Positions 33,612 through 43,058 of a stretch of 64,000 nt of DNA are shown here, piece by piece. The translations under genes and the position numbers were made by a program. The DNA is taken from NCBI GenBank assembly GCA_020634515.1, contig JACKBL010000003.1:62001-126000 (forward strand). Reading direction: 5' to 3'. Position 1 is the stretch's first letter. Each line of letters begins with the position of its first letter. Source of the DNA: Ardenticatenales bacterium. Lineage in GTDB: Bacteria; Chloroflexota; Anaerolineae; Promineifilales; Promineifilaceae. The notes under the pieces were generated by a model. That model did no database searches and had not been told where the DNA came from. It saw only the letters and a program-made list of their open reading frames with translations.

Positions 33612-35873
33612 TTACCGACCGGAGCGGGGTGGGACCAGGAAGACAGGACACGGGGCATCCGTGACGACTGAGGCGGCTACGCTGCCCAACAGCAGCCGTT
33701 CCAACCCGCCACGCCCATGGGTCGCCATCACGATCAGGTCCACCTGCTCCGCCTCGCTCACGGCGAGGATCGTGCGCGCGGCGCCGCTGCCCGTCACCAG
33801 CGTACGCACCTCCACGGTCTGCTCATCCAGCACGGCGGCCACGCCATCCACGTAGGCTTGCAACTGGGATCTGAGGCCGCTGCCTTCGGGGCCGTCTGGC
33901 ACGGAGAGCAGCAGCAGTTCCGCCGCGAATTGGCGCGCCAACCGTTCGGCAAACGGCAGCACGTTTTCCGCCAGATGGGAGCCATCCAGGGGGACCAGGA
34001 TGCGGTCTATGCGGATGGGTGGCCCCCCTTCGGTCTTTTCCTGGGGGCGCAGCAGCAGCAGCGGATAGGCGCGCCGCTGCACCAGGGCGTGCGCCACGCT
34101 GCCGAACAGCAGCCGCCGCACCCCGGAATGACCCCGCGTGGACATGACCACGAGATCCACGCCGTATTCATCGGCTACGGCGTGGATGGCATCAGGGGGC
34201 GCGCCGTGCCTGAGGACGGCAGTGACGGGAATGTCATAGAAGCGCACCTGCGCGGTAACGTCCTCCAGGTATTTGCTGCGCTCAGAAGGCGTGCCGGCAT
34301 TTGGCGGGGCATCCACAACGGACGTGAGCAGAAGGGAGGCAGAGAGGGAACGGCTGAGGGTGCGGGCAAGGGGAAGGACATGTTCGGCAAATGGGGAACC
34401 ATCCAGCGGCACCAATATGCGCCGCATCAGGCCATCCGTGCCCAGGCGGTCACGCCAGGCAGGGAGCGCGGTGGGGAGGGGACCGCTGCCGGCAATTAAC
34501 CGCCCCAATCGCTCCTGACGCGCACTGGGATTACCGAGGCGGGCGCGGAAATAAGAAAAGAGGGCATAGAGAATGGGCAGCAGCAGAAAATAGGTCCAGG
34601 CTCCCTCACGAAACCGTTCCGCGAAAATAATGATGGTGGCCGTCGTGGTTAGCGCCGCGGCCACCATCGTGCCCACCAGCACGGCCAGATGGCCGGCGGA
34701 AAACTCGGCGCGCAAATGGCGCAACAGCCGCTTGGCCGCCGCCCATCCCGTCATGCTGAGCAAGATAAACACGCCGGCCGCATAAATCGCCAGGTACGTC
34801 TCCTCGTCCGTGCCAAAGGCGAGAAAACAGAGGATGGCCATACCCACTTCCAACCATACGGGGCCATCAGCCACGCCAAAGGTATTCTTGCGCCCCATCA
34901 TGGGAGGAATATAGTGCCGATATTTGAGTCCGAGCGCCAGGTTTTGCAGACCCTGGGCGCTGGCGGCGCAGGCGGAAAGAAGCACGGCCACGCCCACGAT
35001 GGTTCCCATGTAGGCCAGCGGCGCGGGCAGTAACTGGTCCATCGTCTGCGTGAAGACGGAAACTTCCGCGTTCATAGGATCGGCCAGGCTGAAGATGGCC
35101 GGCCCGACCACCAGCATCGTGACACAGGTCGTCCCCATGATGATCAACAAACTGCCAAACGCCTTGCGGCTCTTTTCCGCCGGCGAACCACTGTAGGCGG
35201 CCACAAGGTTGGCAAAGACCTCGATACCCGTCATCACCGCCAGGATGCGCACGTAGCCGCCAAAGGTGAATTCCAGATATTCGCCGCGAAATGCCTGCCA
35301 GTCAATACGAGGGAGTTGCAAACCAAAGCGGTTGATGGTGGCAAAGATCATGATCCAGAGGAGGAGGAGGACGCCGGCGGTGGCCGGACCGAAGGCGGCA
35401 GCGGCGACTTTGGGACCACGATTGACGAGCCACCCGGTGAGGAGGCTGAGGGCGATAGCCAGGAGGGTGCGGTATTGCCAGAGGCCGAGGAGGGTGTCGT
35501 TGAGTAGGGGAAAGCGGTCGGCGATGAAGGTGACGAGGGCGGCCATGCTGACGAGGAAGGTGAGGGTGTATTCGATGAAGGTGATGCCGGCATTCACCTT
35601 CACCGCCCACCCGCCAAACTCCTCCTCACTCAAACCACTGCCACCGCTGCCATCCGTCACCCAATCCATCACCAGGCGGTACATGGCCGAAACCGTCGCT
35701 ACCGTCAGCACCACCAGCCACACGCTGGCCCCAAATGTCACCCCCGCCACCCCCGCCGCCACAATCAGGCGCAAAAATGGGCCAAACACGTACAGCGGCG
35801 ACGTGGCAGGATCGCCGCCTCCGGCCAACGCACCCTCGAAGGAATTGGATAGTTTGCGTGAGACGTGGGCCAT
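33612..35873 (-). CDS. APC-family amino acid permease fused to two UspA domains
   Basis: Residues 1-440 of the 753-residue protein hold about 12 hydrophobic helices in the amino acid-polyamine-organocation pattern. Residues 485-610 and 620-745 are two universal stress protein domains, each starting RILVPLDGS and ending with the nucleotide-binding pattern (STRGHSGVRRLLFGSVA and ATHGRGGLERLLLGSVA). APC-UspA fusions are known, and the UspA part may sense nucleotides to control transport. The transported compound is unknown. A strong base-composition switch centred on TGCCGGCA occurs at 35587 within the gene. Confidence 0.85.
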   Translation of the reverse strand: MAHVSRKLSNSFEGALAGGGDPATSPLYVFGPFLRLIVAAGVAGVTFGASVWLVVLTVATVSAMYRLVMDWVTDGSGGSGLSEEEFGGWAVKVNAGITFIEYTLTFLVSMAALVTFIADRFPLLNDTLLGLWQYRTLLAIALSLLTGWLVNRGPKVAAAAFGPATAGVLLLLWIMIFATINRFGLQLPRIDWQAFRGEYLEFTFGGYVRILAVMTGIEVFANLVAAYSGSPAEKSRKAFGSLLIIMGTTCVTMLVVGPAIFSLADPMNAEVSVFTQTMDQLLPAPLAYMGTIVGVAVLLSACAASAQGLQNLALGLKYRHYIPPMMGRKNTFGVADGPVWLEVGMAILCFLAFGTDEETYLAIYAAGVFILLSMTGWAAAKRLLRHLRAEFSAGHLAVLVGTMVAAALTTTATIIIFAERFREGAWTYFLLLPILYALFSYFRARLGNPSARQERLGRLIAGSGPLPTALPAWRDRLGTDGLMRRILVPLDGSPFAEHVLPLARTLSRSLSASLLLTSVVDAPPNAGTPSERSKYLEDVTAQVRFYDIPVTAVLRHGAPPDAIHAVADEYGVDLVVMSTRGHSGVRRLLFGSVAHALVQRRAYPLLLLRPQEKTEGGPPIRIDRILVPLDGSHLAENVLPFAERLARQFAAELLLLSVPDGPEGSGLRSQLQAYVDGVAAVLDEQTVEVRTLVTGSGAARTILAVSEAEQVDLIVMATHGRGGLERLLLGSVAASVVTDAPCPVFLVPPRSGR

Positions 35874-36031
35874 TATTTTGCTCGTGGGTGATAGTTAAGG
35901 ACTGACGAAGAAATAAAGGTCGGAATTGCATCGTCAGTTTGACGGGACGGTAAGGAAACAACTTCGCTGTCTTATTTAATTCCCGCTCCCAAAACAGTAG
36001 ATAGTGGCAGGGAACAGAGCGTAGAGGTCGA

Positions 36032-37294
36032 TCAGGCCACCGGGGGAGCGTGTGGCGGCAATTGGGTCAGCGCCAGAATCCCCAGCGCGTTCAGCGCCGC
36101 TTTGGGCACGAAGGAGGGAACCAGGGCAAATTCCTGGTCCTTGCTGCCATCGGCGCTGCGCTCGGAGCAGTGGGCGTTGCCGCCGGATGGTCCCAGGGCG
36201 TCCAGCGTGGGCAGCGCATGCCAAAAATGGTTGCCGTCGCTGAGGCCGCCGCGATGTTCCCGGATCGCGCGGAAGCCGGCGGTCGCCGCCGCCCGTGCCC
36301 AAATGTCAAAGAGGCGGTCGGTTTCCGGATTGACGGGCCATGCCGGCAAACGCCGCATCACCTCCACCGAAACCTGACAGGCAAATCCATCCTGGCTAAA
36401 CACGGAAGCGTACCCGTTCAGCGCCAACATCCGCGCCAATGCCTCGTCATAAACTACCGGATCGAAAACACGCATCTCCACCGTTGCCGTCGCCAGGTGC
36501 GGCACACGATTGACCACCGTGCCGCCGGCCACCGTGCCCACGTTAAATGTCAGGTTCCGCTCGTAATCCGTCATCGCTGCCACCTTTTGGATCACGTCCG
36601 CCATCTGCACAATTGCGTTGGCCCCGAGCGCGTGCGCCGCGCCCGCGTGCGCCCCCTTGCCATCCACCAGCAGGCGATAAACGGCCATTCCCTTGCGGGC
36701 CACCACCACATTTAGTTCTTTGGCCGTGGCGGAAACATACCCACCCTCAAACACGAGGCAGGCCAGCGCATCGGGGGCCAACTTTTCCACGCACAGAGCG
36801 CCGAAATCCGCGGCCTCTGCCTCCTCCGAGGCGTCCGCCAGCACAATCCAGGTCACATCATTATACACATCAGGGGCCAGGGCACGGATGGCGTCCAACA
36901 TCATGTAGATGACGACCGTCCCTCCCTTAATGTCCACCGTCCCCGGTCCATAAACGCGCTCGCCCTCCCGCCGCCAGCTAAAATCATTGCGCGCCTCTTC
37001 GTCCGGGGGAAAAACGGTGTCCAGGTGCGTCACCAGGCCGATCTTGCGTCCGGAGCGACCGGGGCGCGTCAGCACCAGGTGGTTGCCATACTGGGGGTTA
37101 ACCGAAGGCACACGGGCGGTGGTGAAACCAAGTTCGGCAAAAACCGTCGCCGTCAGGTCGCCAAGCTGGTTGACGCCTTGCCAGTTGCTGGTGAAGCTAT
37201 TGATGCGCACCATTTGCGCCAGCAGGTCAAGATAGAAGGGGAGTTTGGGGGTTAAGAAAGCGGTCAGTTGTTCGTAGGTCAGAGCAGGAGACAT
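36032..37294 (-). CDS. M20 family metallopeptidase (ArgE/DapE/CPG2 type)
   Basis: The 420-residue protein has the M20 metal site: THLDTVF, then YGPGTVDIKGGTVVIYMML with the bridging Asp, and the catalytic Glu pair in LADASEEAEA. A dimerisation domain insertion and a C-terminal His (GGLSDGNHFWHALPT) complete the fold. The substrate is unknown. The gene follows a second M20 gene by 15 bp, so the two form a tandem pair in one operon. Confidence 0.87.
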   Translation of the reverse strand: MSPALTYEQLTAFLTPKLPFYLDLLAQMVRINSFTSNWQGVNQLGDLTATVFAELGFTTARVPSVNPQYGNHLVLTRPGRSGRKIGLVTHLDTVFPPDEEARNDFSWRREGERVYGPGTVDIKGGTVVIYMMLDAIRALAPDVYNDVTWIVLADASEEAEAADFGALCVEKLAPDALACLVFEGGYVSATAKELNVVVARKGMAVYRLLVDGKGAHAGAAHALGANAIVQMADVIQKVAAMTDYERNLTFNVGTVAGGTVVNRVPHLATATVEMRVFDPVVYDEALARMLALNGYASVFSQDGFACQVSVEVMRRLPAWPVNPETDRLFDIWARAAATAGFRAIREHRGGLSDGNHFWHALPTLDALGPSGGNAHCSERSADGSKDQEFALVPSFVPKAALNALGILALTQLPPHAPPVA

Positions 37295-37309
37295 AGGAGT
37301 TGGTAGTTA

Positions 37310-38482
37310 TCAGTTGGTGGGCGGTTCGGTAAGGATGAGGAGGGCGAGGAGGGCGGCACGTTCGACCATCTTGTCCAGGTAGACGAATTCGTGGGTGGCG
37401 TGCGCGCCGTCGCCGACCGCGCCCAGGCCGTCCAGGGTTGCGGTGTAGGGACTGGTGATGTTGCCGTCGGAGCCGCCGCCTGCCGCGCCTTGTTCCAGTT
37501 GCAGCCCCAGCAGGCGGCCCAGGTCGCGCGCCAGATGCCACAATTGCCGGTTGCGCGGCGTGCGTTCCAGGGGCATGCGGTTGATGCCGCCTTCGATGTC
37601 CAGGGAAATGCCGGCACGTGATGGACACAACCCCCGAATCTTAGCCGTCACCCTTTCCGCATCCGCCTGCGTGGGAATACGCACATCCACAGTCGCCTGG
37701 CTGATGGGGGCAATGACGTTGGAGCGGACACCGCCAGAGAGCAGCCCCACGTTCACGGAAACGCCGCGCTCCCAATCGTTCATGGCGTCCAGTTGGGGAA
37801 TCAGGCGCGCCATCTCCAGGATGGCACTGATCCCTTTTTCCGGCTCCAGACCCGCGTGCGCGGCGCGTCCATGCACGGTGATCACGAAGTCACCCACACC
37901 TTTGCGCGCCGTTTTCAGTTTGCCACCCGGTTCCAGCGATGGCTCCAGCACCAGCACCCGCGCCACCTGCCGCGCCAGGCGCGCAATGTGCGAGCCGGAT
38001 TCAAAGCTGCCGATCTCTTCGTCGGAATTGACGAAGACGAGCGGAGCCACGGCGGGGGTCAGGCGGAGGTCTCGCAGGGCGCGTAGGGCGAAGATCATCT
38101 GCGCCAGGCCGGCCTTCATGTCGTAGACGCCGGGGCCGCGCATTTTGCCGTCCTCAATGACGCAGGGCATCGTTTGCAGCGTGCCCACGTCCCAAACGGT
38201 GTCAGAGTGCCCCAGCAATAGCTGCCGGGGGTGGTCGGCGGGGGCGGGTGGGCGGGCCAGCAAGTGGCCGCCGGTCCGGTGGCCGGGAATGGTTTCTACT
38301 TCGTAGGCGAGATCGCGCAGGGCGGTGGTGAGCAGGTGCTGCAAGGGGGCCTGGCTGGCGGGAACGGAGGAGGGGGTTTCCAGGCAGACGAGCTGGCGCA
38401 GGAAGTCGGTCATGGCTTCCTGGTGGGTGGTGAGGTAGCGGTGGATGTCTTGGGCGGTTGTGGCGGAAATGGCGGTCGTCAT
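37310..38482 (-). CDS. M20 family metallopeptidase (carboxypeptidase G2-like)
   Basis: The ATG at 38482 (MTTAISATT) is chosen; the longer frame overlaps trmB and lacks family sequence. The 390-residue protein shows LLGHSDTVWDVG, MRGPGVYDMKAGLAQMIFAL and VNSDEEIGSFES, the Zn/Asp/Glu residues of the family, and the GGSDGN block with its late His in GDGAHATHEF. These match glutamate carboxypeptidase-type members. It is a diverged tandem paralogue of the downstream M20 gene. Confidence 0.87.
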   Translation of the reverse strand: MTTAISATTAQDIHRYLTTHQEAMTDFLRQLVCLETPSSVPASQAPLQHLLTTALRDLAYEVETIPGHRTGGHLLARPPAPADHPRQLLLGHSDTVWDVGTLQTMPCVIEDGKMRGPGVYDMKAGLAQMIFALRALRDLRLTPAVAPLVFVNSDEEIGSFESGSHIARLARQVARVLVLEPSLEPGGKLKTARKGVGDFVITVHGRAAHAGLEPEKGISAILEMARLIPQLDAMNDWERGVSVNVGLLSGGVRSNVIAPISQATVDVRIPTQADAERVTAKIRGLCPSRAGISLDIEGGINRMPLERTPRNRQLWHLARDLGRLLGLQLEQGAAGGGSDGNITSPYTATLDGLGAVGDGAHATHEFVYLDKMVERAALLALLILTEPPTN

Positions 38483-38537
38483 GTTTTTGGTCCAGTTGGA
38501 TGCCGGCAATCGGTTCCATGCCGGCAAAAAGCGGCGG

Positions 38538-39521
38538 TCAGGCCAGGTTGTGCTGCTTGATGAAGGCGTCGGGGTGGAGGCTGGCAACCCATTCAGATAG
38601 GAGGCGTAGGGCGGCGTGAATGCCGGCAGTTGTCCGCGGAAAACCAATCTCATGCAGCGTCACCAGCACCTCGCCGGGGGCGCGCTGGTGCAGCACCAGC
38701 CCCACGCGCTGGTCCAGCGGTTCTTCGCTGATGTAGGCCTCCACCAGCAGCGCGGGGTAGCGGGCGCTCATGAAGGCGTCGATGAAGCGAACGTGTACGG
38801 AGTCGGCGGCGGCTTCGCCGGGCTGAAAGCGAGCCTGGATTTGGGGCAGAGTGAGGGGGGTGGTGATGATGGCGTTGGGCATGGGCAGTTCCGGGGGGAT
38901 GGGAAAAATGTCGGGGGCGGGGGTGTGGTTGCGGCGGAATTTGTAGTAGTGACAGGGAATGCCGGCATCCAACGCCTGCCGCTCATATTTAGTACGGGGG
39001 CGCTCATCATCCCGCGTCACATACACCGCCCCCGTCGTACTCTCAAAATACGGCGTACGCGCCAGATGCTCATTGATCCACGCCTGATAATCAGGATGGT
39101 CCGTAGCAATCTCCAGGCGCGCGCCCGGCGGCATCCGCGTCGCCGCCAACTGCAAAAAAGCATCGCTAACCAGGCGGCGGCGGTAATGCGACGGCTTCGG
39201 CCACGGATCGGGGAAATTGATGTACACCTCTTGCACCGTGGTCGGCGCGCAAAGGAGCCAAAACAACACCCGCGCATCCCCATACAGTAGCCGCGTGTTG
39301 GTGATTCCTCCCTTCCGCAGCCTGTCCTGCGTGCGTCGCAGCGATGGATTGGAAATCTCAATCCCCAAAACATTGGCGTCTGGCCGTTTCCGCGCCAGAT
39401 CGACCAGGAAATGACCGCCGCCAAAGCCAATCTCCAACAGCAGCGGCGCTTCCCGGCCAAAAAAGGCATTCCAATCCGTTGGCCAGGGCAGGCGATTCAC
39501 TAACCAGACTTGCGTTTGCAT
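38538..39521 (-). CDS. trmB: tRNA (guanine-N7)-methyltransferase with C-terminal extension
   Basis: The ATG at 39521 gives 327 residues. The first 200 are TrmB: SAM motif LEIGFGGGHFLVDLA, LGIEISNPSLRR, and the family signature INFPDPWPKPSHYRRRLV. TrmB makes m7G46 in tRNA variable loops. Residues after about 215 form an additional domain of about 110 residues (PNAIITTPLTLPQIQARFQP to PDAFIKQHNLA) that standard TrmB proteins lack. Its function is not recognised. Confidence 0.88.
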   Translation of the reverse strand: MQTQVWLVNRLPWPTDWNAFFGREAPLLLEIGFGGGHFLVDLARKRPDANVLGIEISNPSLRRTQDRLRKGGITNTRLLYGDARVLFWLLCAPTTVQEVYINFPDPWPKPSHYRRRLVSDAFLQLAATRMPPGARLEIATDHPDYQAWINEHLARTPYFESTTGAVYVTRDDERPRTKYERQALDAGIPCHYYKFRRNHTPAPDIFPIPPELPMPNAIITTPLTLPQIQARFQPGEAAADSVHVRFIDAFMSARYPALLVEAYISEEPLDQRVGLVLHQRAPGEVLVTLHEIGFPRTTAGIHAALRLLSEWVASLHPDAFIKQHNLA

Positions 39522-39595
39522 GGGCTGAATTATAGGGCGCTGCGGTAGAGACTCCAAACACAAAGCAGTCCGCGCGTACCACGTTGGCGAGAGTA

Positions 39596-39604
39596 TGTTA
39601 CAAT
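39596..39604 (+). promoter_or_regulatory. Extended -10 element of the sigma-factor gene
   Basis: TGTTACAAT is an extended -10 about 65 bp ahead of the sigma-factor start and divergent from trmB. No convincing -35 precedes it. Confidence 0.4.
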
Positions 39605-39669
39605 CGGGGAGCGATCCGCTTTTTGGATACCGTCAACAACCAACCGCCAACGATTAACACGCTCTCTGC

Positions 39670-40293
39670 ATGACCAGACGAACCAACGAACAATGGATCG
39701 ACGCCCTCAGCGGCGGTCCCGATCATGATGAAGCCCTGGCGGACCTACGCACCTTGTTGGTGCGTGGGTTGCGCTTTGCCCTCGCCAGCCGCATCCGCCA
39801 GGACCTGGACGCCATCGTGGAGGATTTCGCCCAGGACGCGCTGCTGAAAATTCTGGAAAAATTGGACACGTTTCGTGGCGAAAGCCAGTTCACGACGTGG
39901 GCCAACAAAGTTGCCGTGCGCGTGGCGCTGACGGAGTTGCGCCGCCAACGCTGGCGGGATGTCTCCCTGGACGCCATGACCATGCGGGACGATCAGACCC
40001 AATTCACACCCGACTTCCTCGCCGACCCGCGCCCCACGCCAGAAATGTCCGCCAATCAGCGGCTGCTGCTGCAAACGCTGGCGCGGCTGATTCGGGAAGG
40101 GCTAACGGAGCGGCAGCAGCAAGCAATGACCAAACTGGTCATTCAAGGGATGCCCATGGAAGTGGTGGCGGATGAGATGAACACGAACCGTAACGCGCTT
40201 TACAAGCTGCTGCACGACGCCCGCCTGCGGTTGAAACGCGCTTTGGAAGAAGAAAATCTCTCGGCGGAGGATGTACTGGCGACTTTTTCGTGA
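39670..40293 (+). CDS. ECF-type RNA polymerase sigma factor
   Basis: The 207-residue protein has sigma region 2 (DLDAIVEDFAQDALLKILEK, then FRGESQFTTWANKVAVRVAL) and a C-terminal region 4 helix-turn-helix (LTERQQQAMTKLVIQGMPME, then NRNALYKLLHDARLRLKRAL). A membrane-bound or cytoplasmic anti-sigma is usual for the family. The next gene, 84 bp downstream, encodes a small zinc-finger protein that fits this part. Target promoters are unknown. Confidence 0.88.
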   Translation: MTRRTNEQWIDALSGGPDHDEALADLRTLLVRGLRFALASRIRQDLDAIVEDFAQDALLKILEKLDTFRGESQFTTWANKVAVRVALTELRRQRWRDVSLDAMTMRDDQTQFTPDFLADPRPTPEMSANQRLLLQTLARLIREGLTERQQQAMTKLVIQGMPMEVVADEMNTNRNALYKLLHDARLRLKRALEEENLSAEDVLATFS

Positions 40294-40377
40294 CGAGGAT
40301 TGCGACAACCAATCCCCGAGACCCCATATGCCAGGTAAGAAGCTGACAATCAACTTCGTCTGGAAAGTGGGAAAATA

Positions 40378-40695
40378 ATGACTATGTGGAATTTGCGGCA
40401 GAAACTACAGAGAGCTATTCAAGCAGTGCGCGGCAGCCGCGCGCAGGATGAGGCGGCGGCGGCTCAGGTGGCGCGTCTGACGGCGCTGGCGCGTATGGTG
40501 GCGCAAACGGAAGAGGATGACTACGGCTGCGGCGATGTGTATGAGTTGATTGATCAGTACGCGGAAAGCGTACTGCGCGGCAGCGACCCCACGGTGATCA
40601 TGCCCAAGGTGAAGAAGCATCTAGATCAGTGCCGCGGCTGCTGCGAAGAGTATCAAATATTGCTGCAAATTTTGCAGATGGAGGGTGACTCCTAA
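40378..40695 (+). CDS. Small zinc-finger (zf-HC2-like) protein, candidate anti-sigma factor
   Basis: The 105-residue protein is mostly helical and soluble. It ends with KKHLDQCRGCCEEYQILL, which matches the His-x3-Cys-x2-Cys zinc motif of ZAS anti-sigma factors. The position just after an ECF sigma gene supports a regulatory pair. There is no transmembrane segment, so any signal is likely cytoplasmic. Confidence 0.7.
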   Translation: MTMWNLRQKLQRAIQAVRGSRAQDEAAAAQVARLTALARMVAQTEEDDYGCGDVYELIDQYAESVLRGSDPTVIMPKVKKHLDQCRGCCEEYQILLQILQMEGDS

Positions 40696-40778
40696 CCCGT
40701 TGCCTGAGCCTATCACGGCAATACGGGGCCGACACGGGCTTCGACAAGTCCAGTCCGCGAAAGGGTTAGCGGTTACAA
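40692..40778. repeat. Dispersed repeat CTAACCC...GGGTTAGC type, copy 2
   Basis: CTAACCCGTTGCCTGAGCC and GGGTTAGCGGTTAC bracket the segment, with CTTCGACAAG inside. Related to 27511-27590 and 44002-44051. It may contribute the TACAAT element ahead of the DUF3179 gene. Confidence 0.5.
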
Positions 40779-40788
40779 TGGAGGATAG

Positions 40789-42003
40789 GTGAGCAGAATC
40801 GCTCGTCACCTGGCCTGGCTGGTTTTCCTGTTGGTTGTGGGGTGTGGTGCCGGCATTTCCCCCACCACCGCGCCGCCGACATCCCCCAATCCCCCCCCTG
40901 CCGCCACGCCAACCGCCCCCCGGAACACGCCCGCCAGGGACGCCCCCCCTGAAAGCCTCAAAGCGATCACGCGAGACTGGCAAACGGATTGGAGCCGTCA
41001 CACGATTGACTATTCTGAACTCCTCTCCGGCGGGCCGCCGCGTGACGGCATCCCCCCGCTGGACCAGCCCGCGTTTGTCACCACGGAAGATGCCGCGGCA
41101 TGGCTTGCCGGCAACGAACCCATCATCCTCTTTGTCCACAACGACGACGCCCGCGCCTATCCCCTGCAAATCCTGACCTGGCACGAGATCGTCAACGACA
41201 CCGTTGGCGGCCTACCCGTTGTGGTCACGTTTTGCCCCTTATGCAATTCGGCGGTGGTCTTTGAACGGCAAATTGCCGGCATGGAAATGACATTCGGCAC
41301 ATCCGGCCTGCTGCGGAATTCAGATCTGGTGATGTGGGACCGGCAGACGGAAAGCCTGTGGCAGCAGTTCACGGGAGAGGGAATCGTGGGCGAAATGACC
41401 GGCGCGCAGCTCACCTTCCTCCCCTCGGCCATCATCAGCTTCGCCGACTTCCGCGCCGCCTACCCCCAGGGCCGCATCCTCTCCCGCGAAACGGGCTACA
41501 GCCGGCGCTACGGGCAAAATCCCTACGCCGGCTATGATCGCATTGACCAAAACCCATTCCTGTTCACGGGCGAATACGATGAGCGACTCCCCGCAATGGC
41601 TCGCGTCGTCACGGTGGCCCTGCCCGGTGACGTATTCGTCGCCTATCCGCTGGACGTTTTGCGCGAGATAGGCGTCATCAACGATCAGCAAGGGGAGCAG
41701 GACCTGGTCGTTTTTTACAACGGCGGAACCAGCAGCGCCCTGGGCGCGGCCATCATCGCCGAAGGGGAAGACGTGGGAGCCACGGGCGTGTTCGCCCCCC
41801 ACGTCAACGGTCGGAAATTGACGTTTCAGCAGCAAGCGGGAGGGATTGTGGATGATCAAACCGGCTCCACCTGGAACGTCTTGGGACAGGCCACCGGTGG
41901 TCCGCTCATGGGTGAGGCGCTCCCCCCCATTATTCACGCCGACCATTTCTGGTTTGCCTGGGCCGCTTTCCGCCCGGACACGCTCATCTATCGACCCGAC
42001 TGA
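40789..42003 (+). CDS. DUF3179 domain lipoprotein
   Basis: A GTG start follows GGAGG. The 404-residue protein has a signal peptide with lipobox VVGC, a Pro/Thr-rich linker, then a DUF3179 domain: RAYPLQILTWHEIVNDTVGG, VVVTFCPLCNSAVVFER, TFGTSGLLRNSDLVMWDR and QQFTGEGIVG. The CPLC pair may bind metal or form a disulfide outside the cell. The molecular function of the family is not established as far as I know. Confidence 0.88.
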   Translation: MSRIARHLAWLVFLLVVGCGAGISPTTAPPTSPNPPPAATPTAPRNTPARDAPPESLKAITRDWQTDWSRHTIDYSELLSGGPPRDGIPPLDQPAFVTTEDAAAWLAGNEPIILFVHNDDARAYPLQILTWHEIVNDTVGGLPVVVTFCPLCNSAVVFERQIAGMEMTFGTSGLLRNSDLVMWDRQTESLWQQFTGEGIVGEMTGAQLTFLPSAIISFADFRAAYPQGRILSRETGYSRRYGQNPYAGYDRIDQNPFLFTGEYDERLPAMARVVTVALPGDVFVAYPLDVLREIGVINDQQGEQDLVVFYNGGTSSALGAAIIAEGEDVGATGVFAPHVNGRKLTFQQQAGGIVDDQTGSTWNVLGQATGGPLMGEALPPIIHADHFWFAWAAFRPDTLIYRPD

Positions 42004-42033
42004 CGACCATCAACCATGAACCGCCAACGGGAT

Positions 42034-42756
42034 TTACCGCCGGCGTCCTATCAGGCGCAGCAGGTAAAGGAAGAGGTTGATGAAGTCGAGGTAGAGGCTC
42101 AATGCGCCCATAATGGCGACGCGGTTGACCATCTCGGGTTGGCCGGAGAGGAGCATGGCGGCGGTCCCTTGCTTGATGCGTTGGGTATGGTAAACGGTGA
42201 GGCCGAGGAAGATGGCAATGCCGGCATACGTCAAAACCCACTCCAGCGCACTACTCGCCAGGAAAAAATTCACCACGGACGCAATAATCAGCCCGATCAG
42301 CGCCATCAGCAGGAAGCCCCCCATCTTACTCATATCCCGCTTCGTGGTATAGCCAATGATGCTCATCGCCGCGAACAGGCTTGATGTAGCCACAAACGCC
42401 AACGCAATGGACGACAACGTATACACGAGAAAAACGGCCGCCAACGTCAGCCCATTGAGCGCCGCGTAAAATAGGAAGAGCGCCGTGGCCGCCGTGGGCG
42501 ACAACTTGTTAATGGCGCGGCCAATGGCAATCACCAGCACCAGTTCACCGATAAGTAATCCCCAAAAGACAATGGTATTGCCAAAAATGAGTTGCAAGAT
42601 CGTGGCGGAATGCGCCGTTATCCAGGCCACGATGGCTGTCAGGGCCAGCCCCACGGCCATTAGCCCGTACACGCGCGTCATGGCCGTGGCAAGGGCGGAG
42701 GCAAGTTGGCTCTCCGTAGGACGGTACGTTTCGCTATGATTGTATTGAATGGACAT
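42034..42756 (-). CDS. Bax inhibitor-1 / YccA family membrane protein
   Basis: The ATG at 42756 follows AAGGAGC. The 240-residue protein has seven hydrophobic helices and the family pattern TRVYGLMAVGLALTAIVAW near the start. SALEWVLTYAGIAIFLGLTV and DFINLFLYLLRLIG come at the end. BI-1-like proteins form calcium-leak channels in studied examples. It stands alone, convergent with the DUF3179 gene. Confidence 0.88.
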   Translation of the reverse strand: MSIQYNHSETYRPTESQLASALATAMTRVYGLMAVGLALTAIVAWITAHSATILQLIFGNTIVFWGLLIGELVLVIAIGRAINKLSPTAATALFLFYAALNGLTLAAVFLVYTLSSIALAFVATSSLFAAMSIIGYTTKRDMSKMGGFLLMALIGLIIASVVNFFLASSALEWVLTYAGIAIFLGLTVYHTQRIKQGTAAMLLSGQPEMVNRVAIMGALSLYLDFINLFLYLLRLIGRRR

Positions 42757-42802
42757 ATTTTGCTCCTTGCAGATTGGTTCATTCCCGAAGAATGAACCAC
42801 TT

Positions 42803-42853
42803 TCCGGCGCATCCCTCAATTCCCAAGCAAACCCTCTATAATGGATGCGCCCT
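42803..42853. repeat. Partial copy of the GGGCGCATCC repeat
   Basis: GGCGCATCCCTCAATTCCCA and the inverted GGATGCGCC at the other end form a hairpin related to 12928-13023 and 45909-46012. Confidence 0.45.
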
Positions 42854-42976
42854 TATGTCAGGTTATTTTTATCAGCAATGGTGTGCCGCCAACAATGGCA
42901 AGAGTATAGGAGTCTCACCAAACGATGTCAAGTAGGCCCCGACTTCTCCGTACTACCCATTGAGCACCGGTTGTAT

Positions 42977-43005
42977 TTGCCGGCATCTCCCCTTTCAGCG
43001 ACAAT
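42977..43005 (+). promoter_or_regulatory. Possible promoter of the arginase gene
   Basis: TTGCCG and GACAAT are separated by 17 bp, about 55 bp ahead of the arginase start. The -35 overlaps a TGCCGGCA octamer. Confidence 0.3.
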
Positions 43006-43058
43006 AGAAACATCAAAAGGTGCCGCGCACCCGCACACCCCTACCCCCGAGGTGTACC

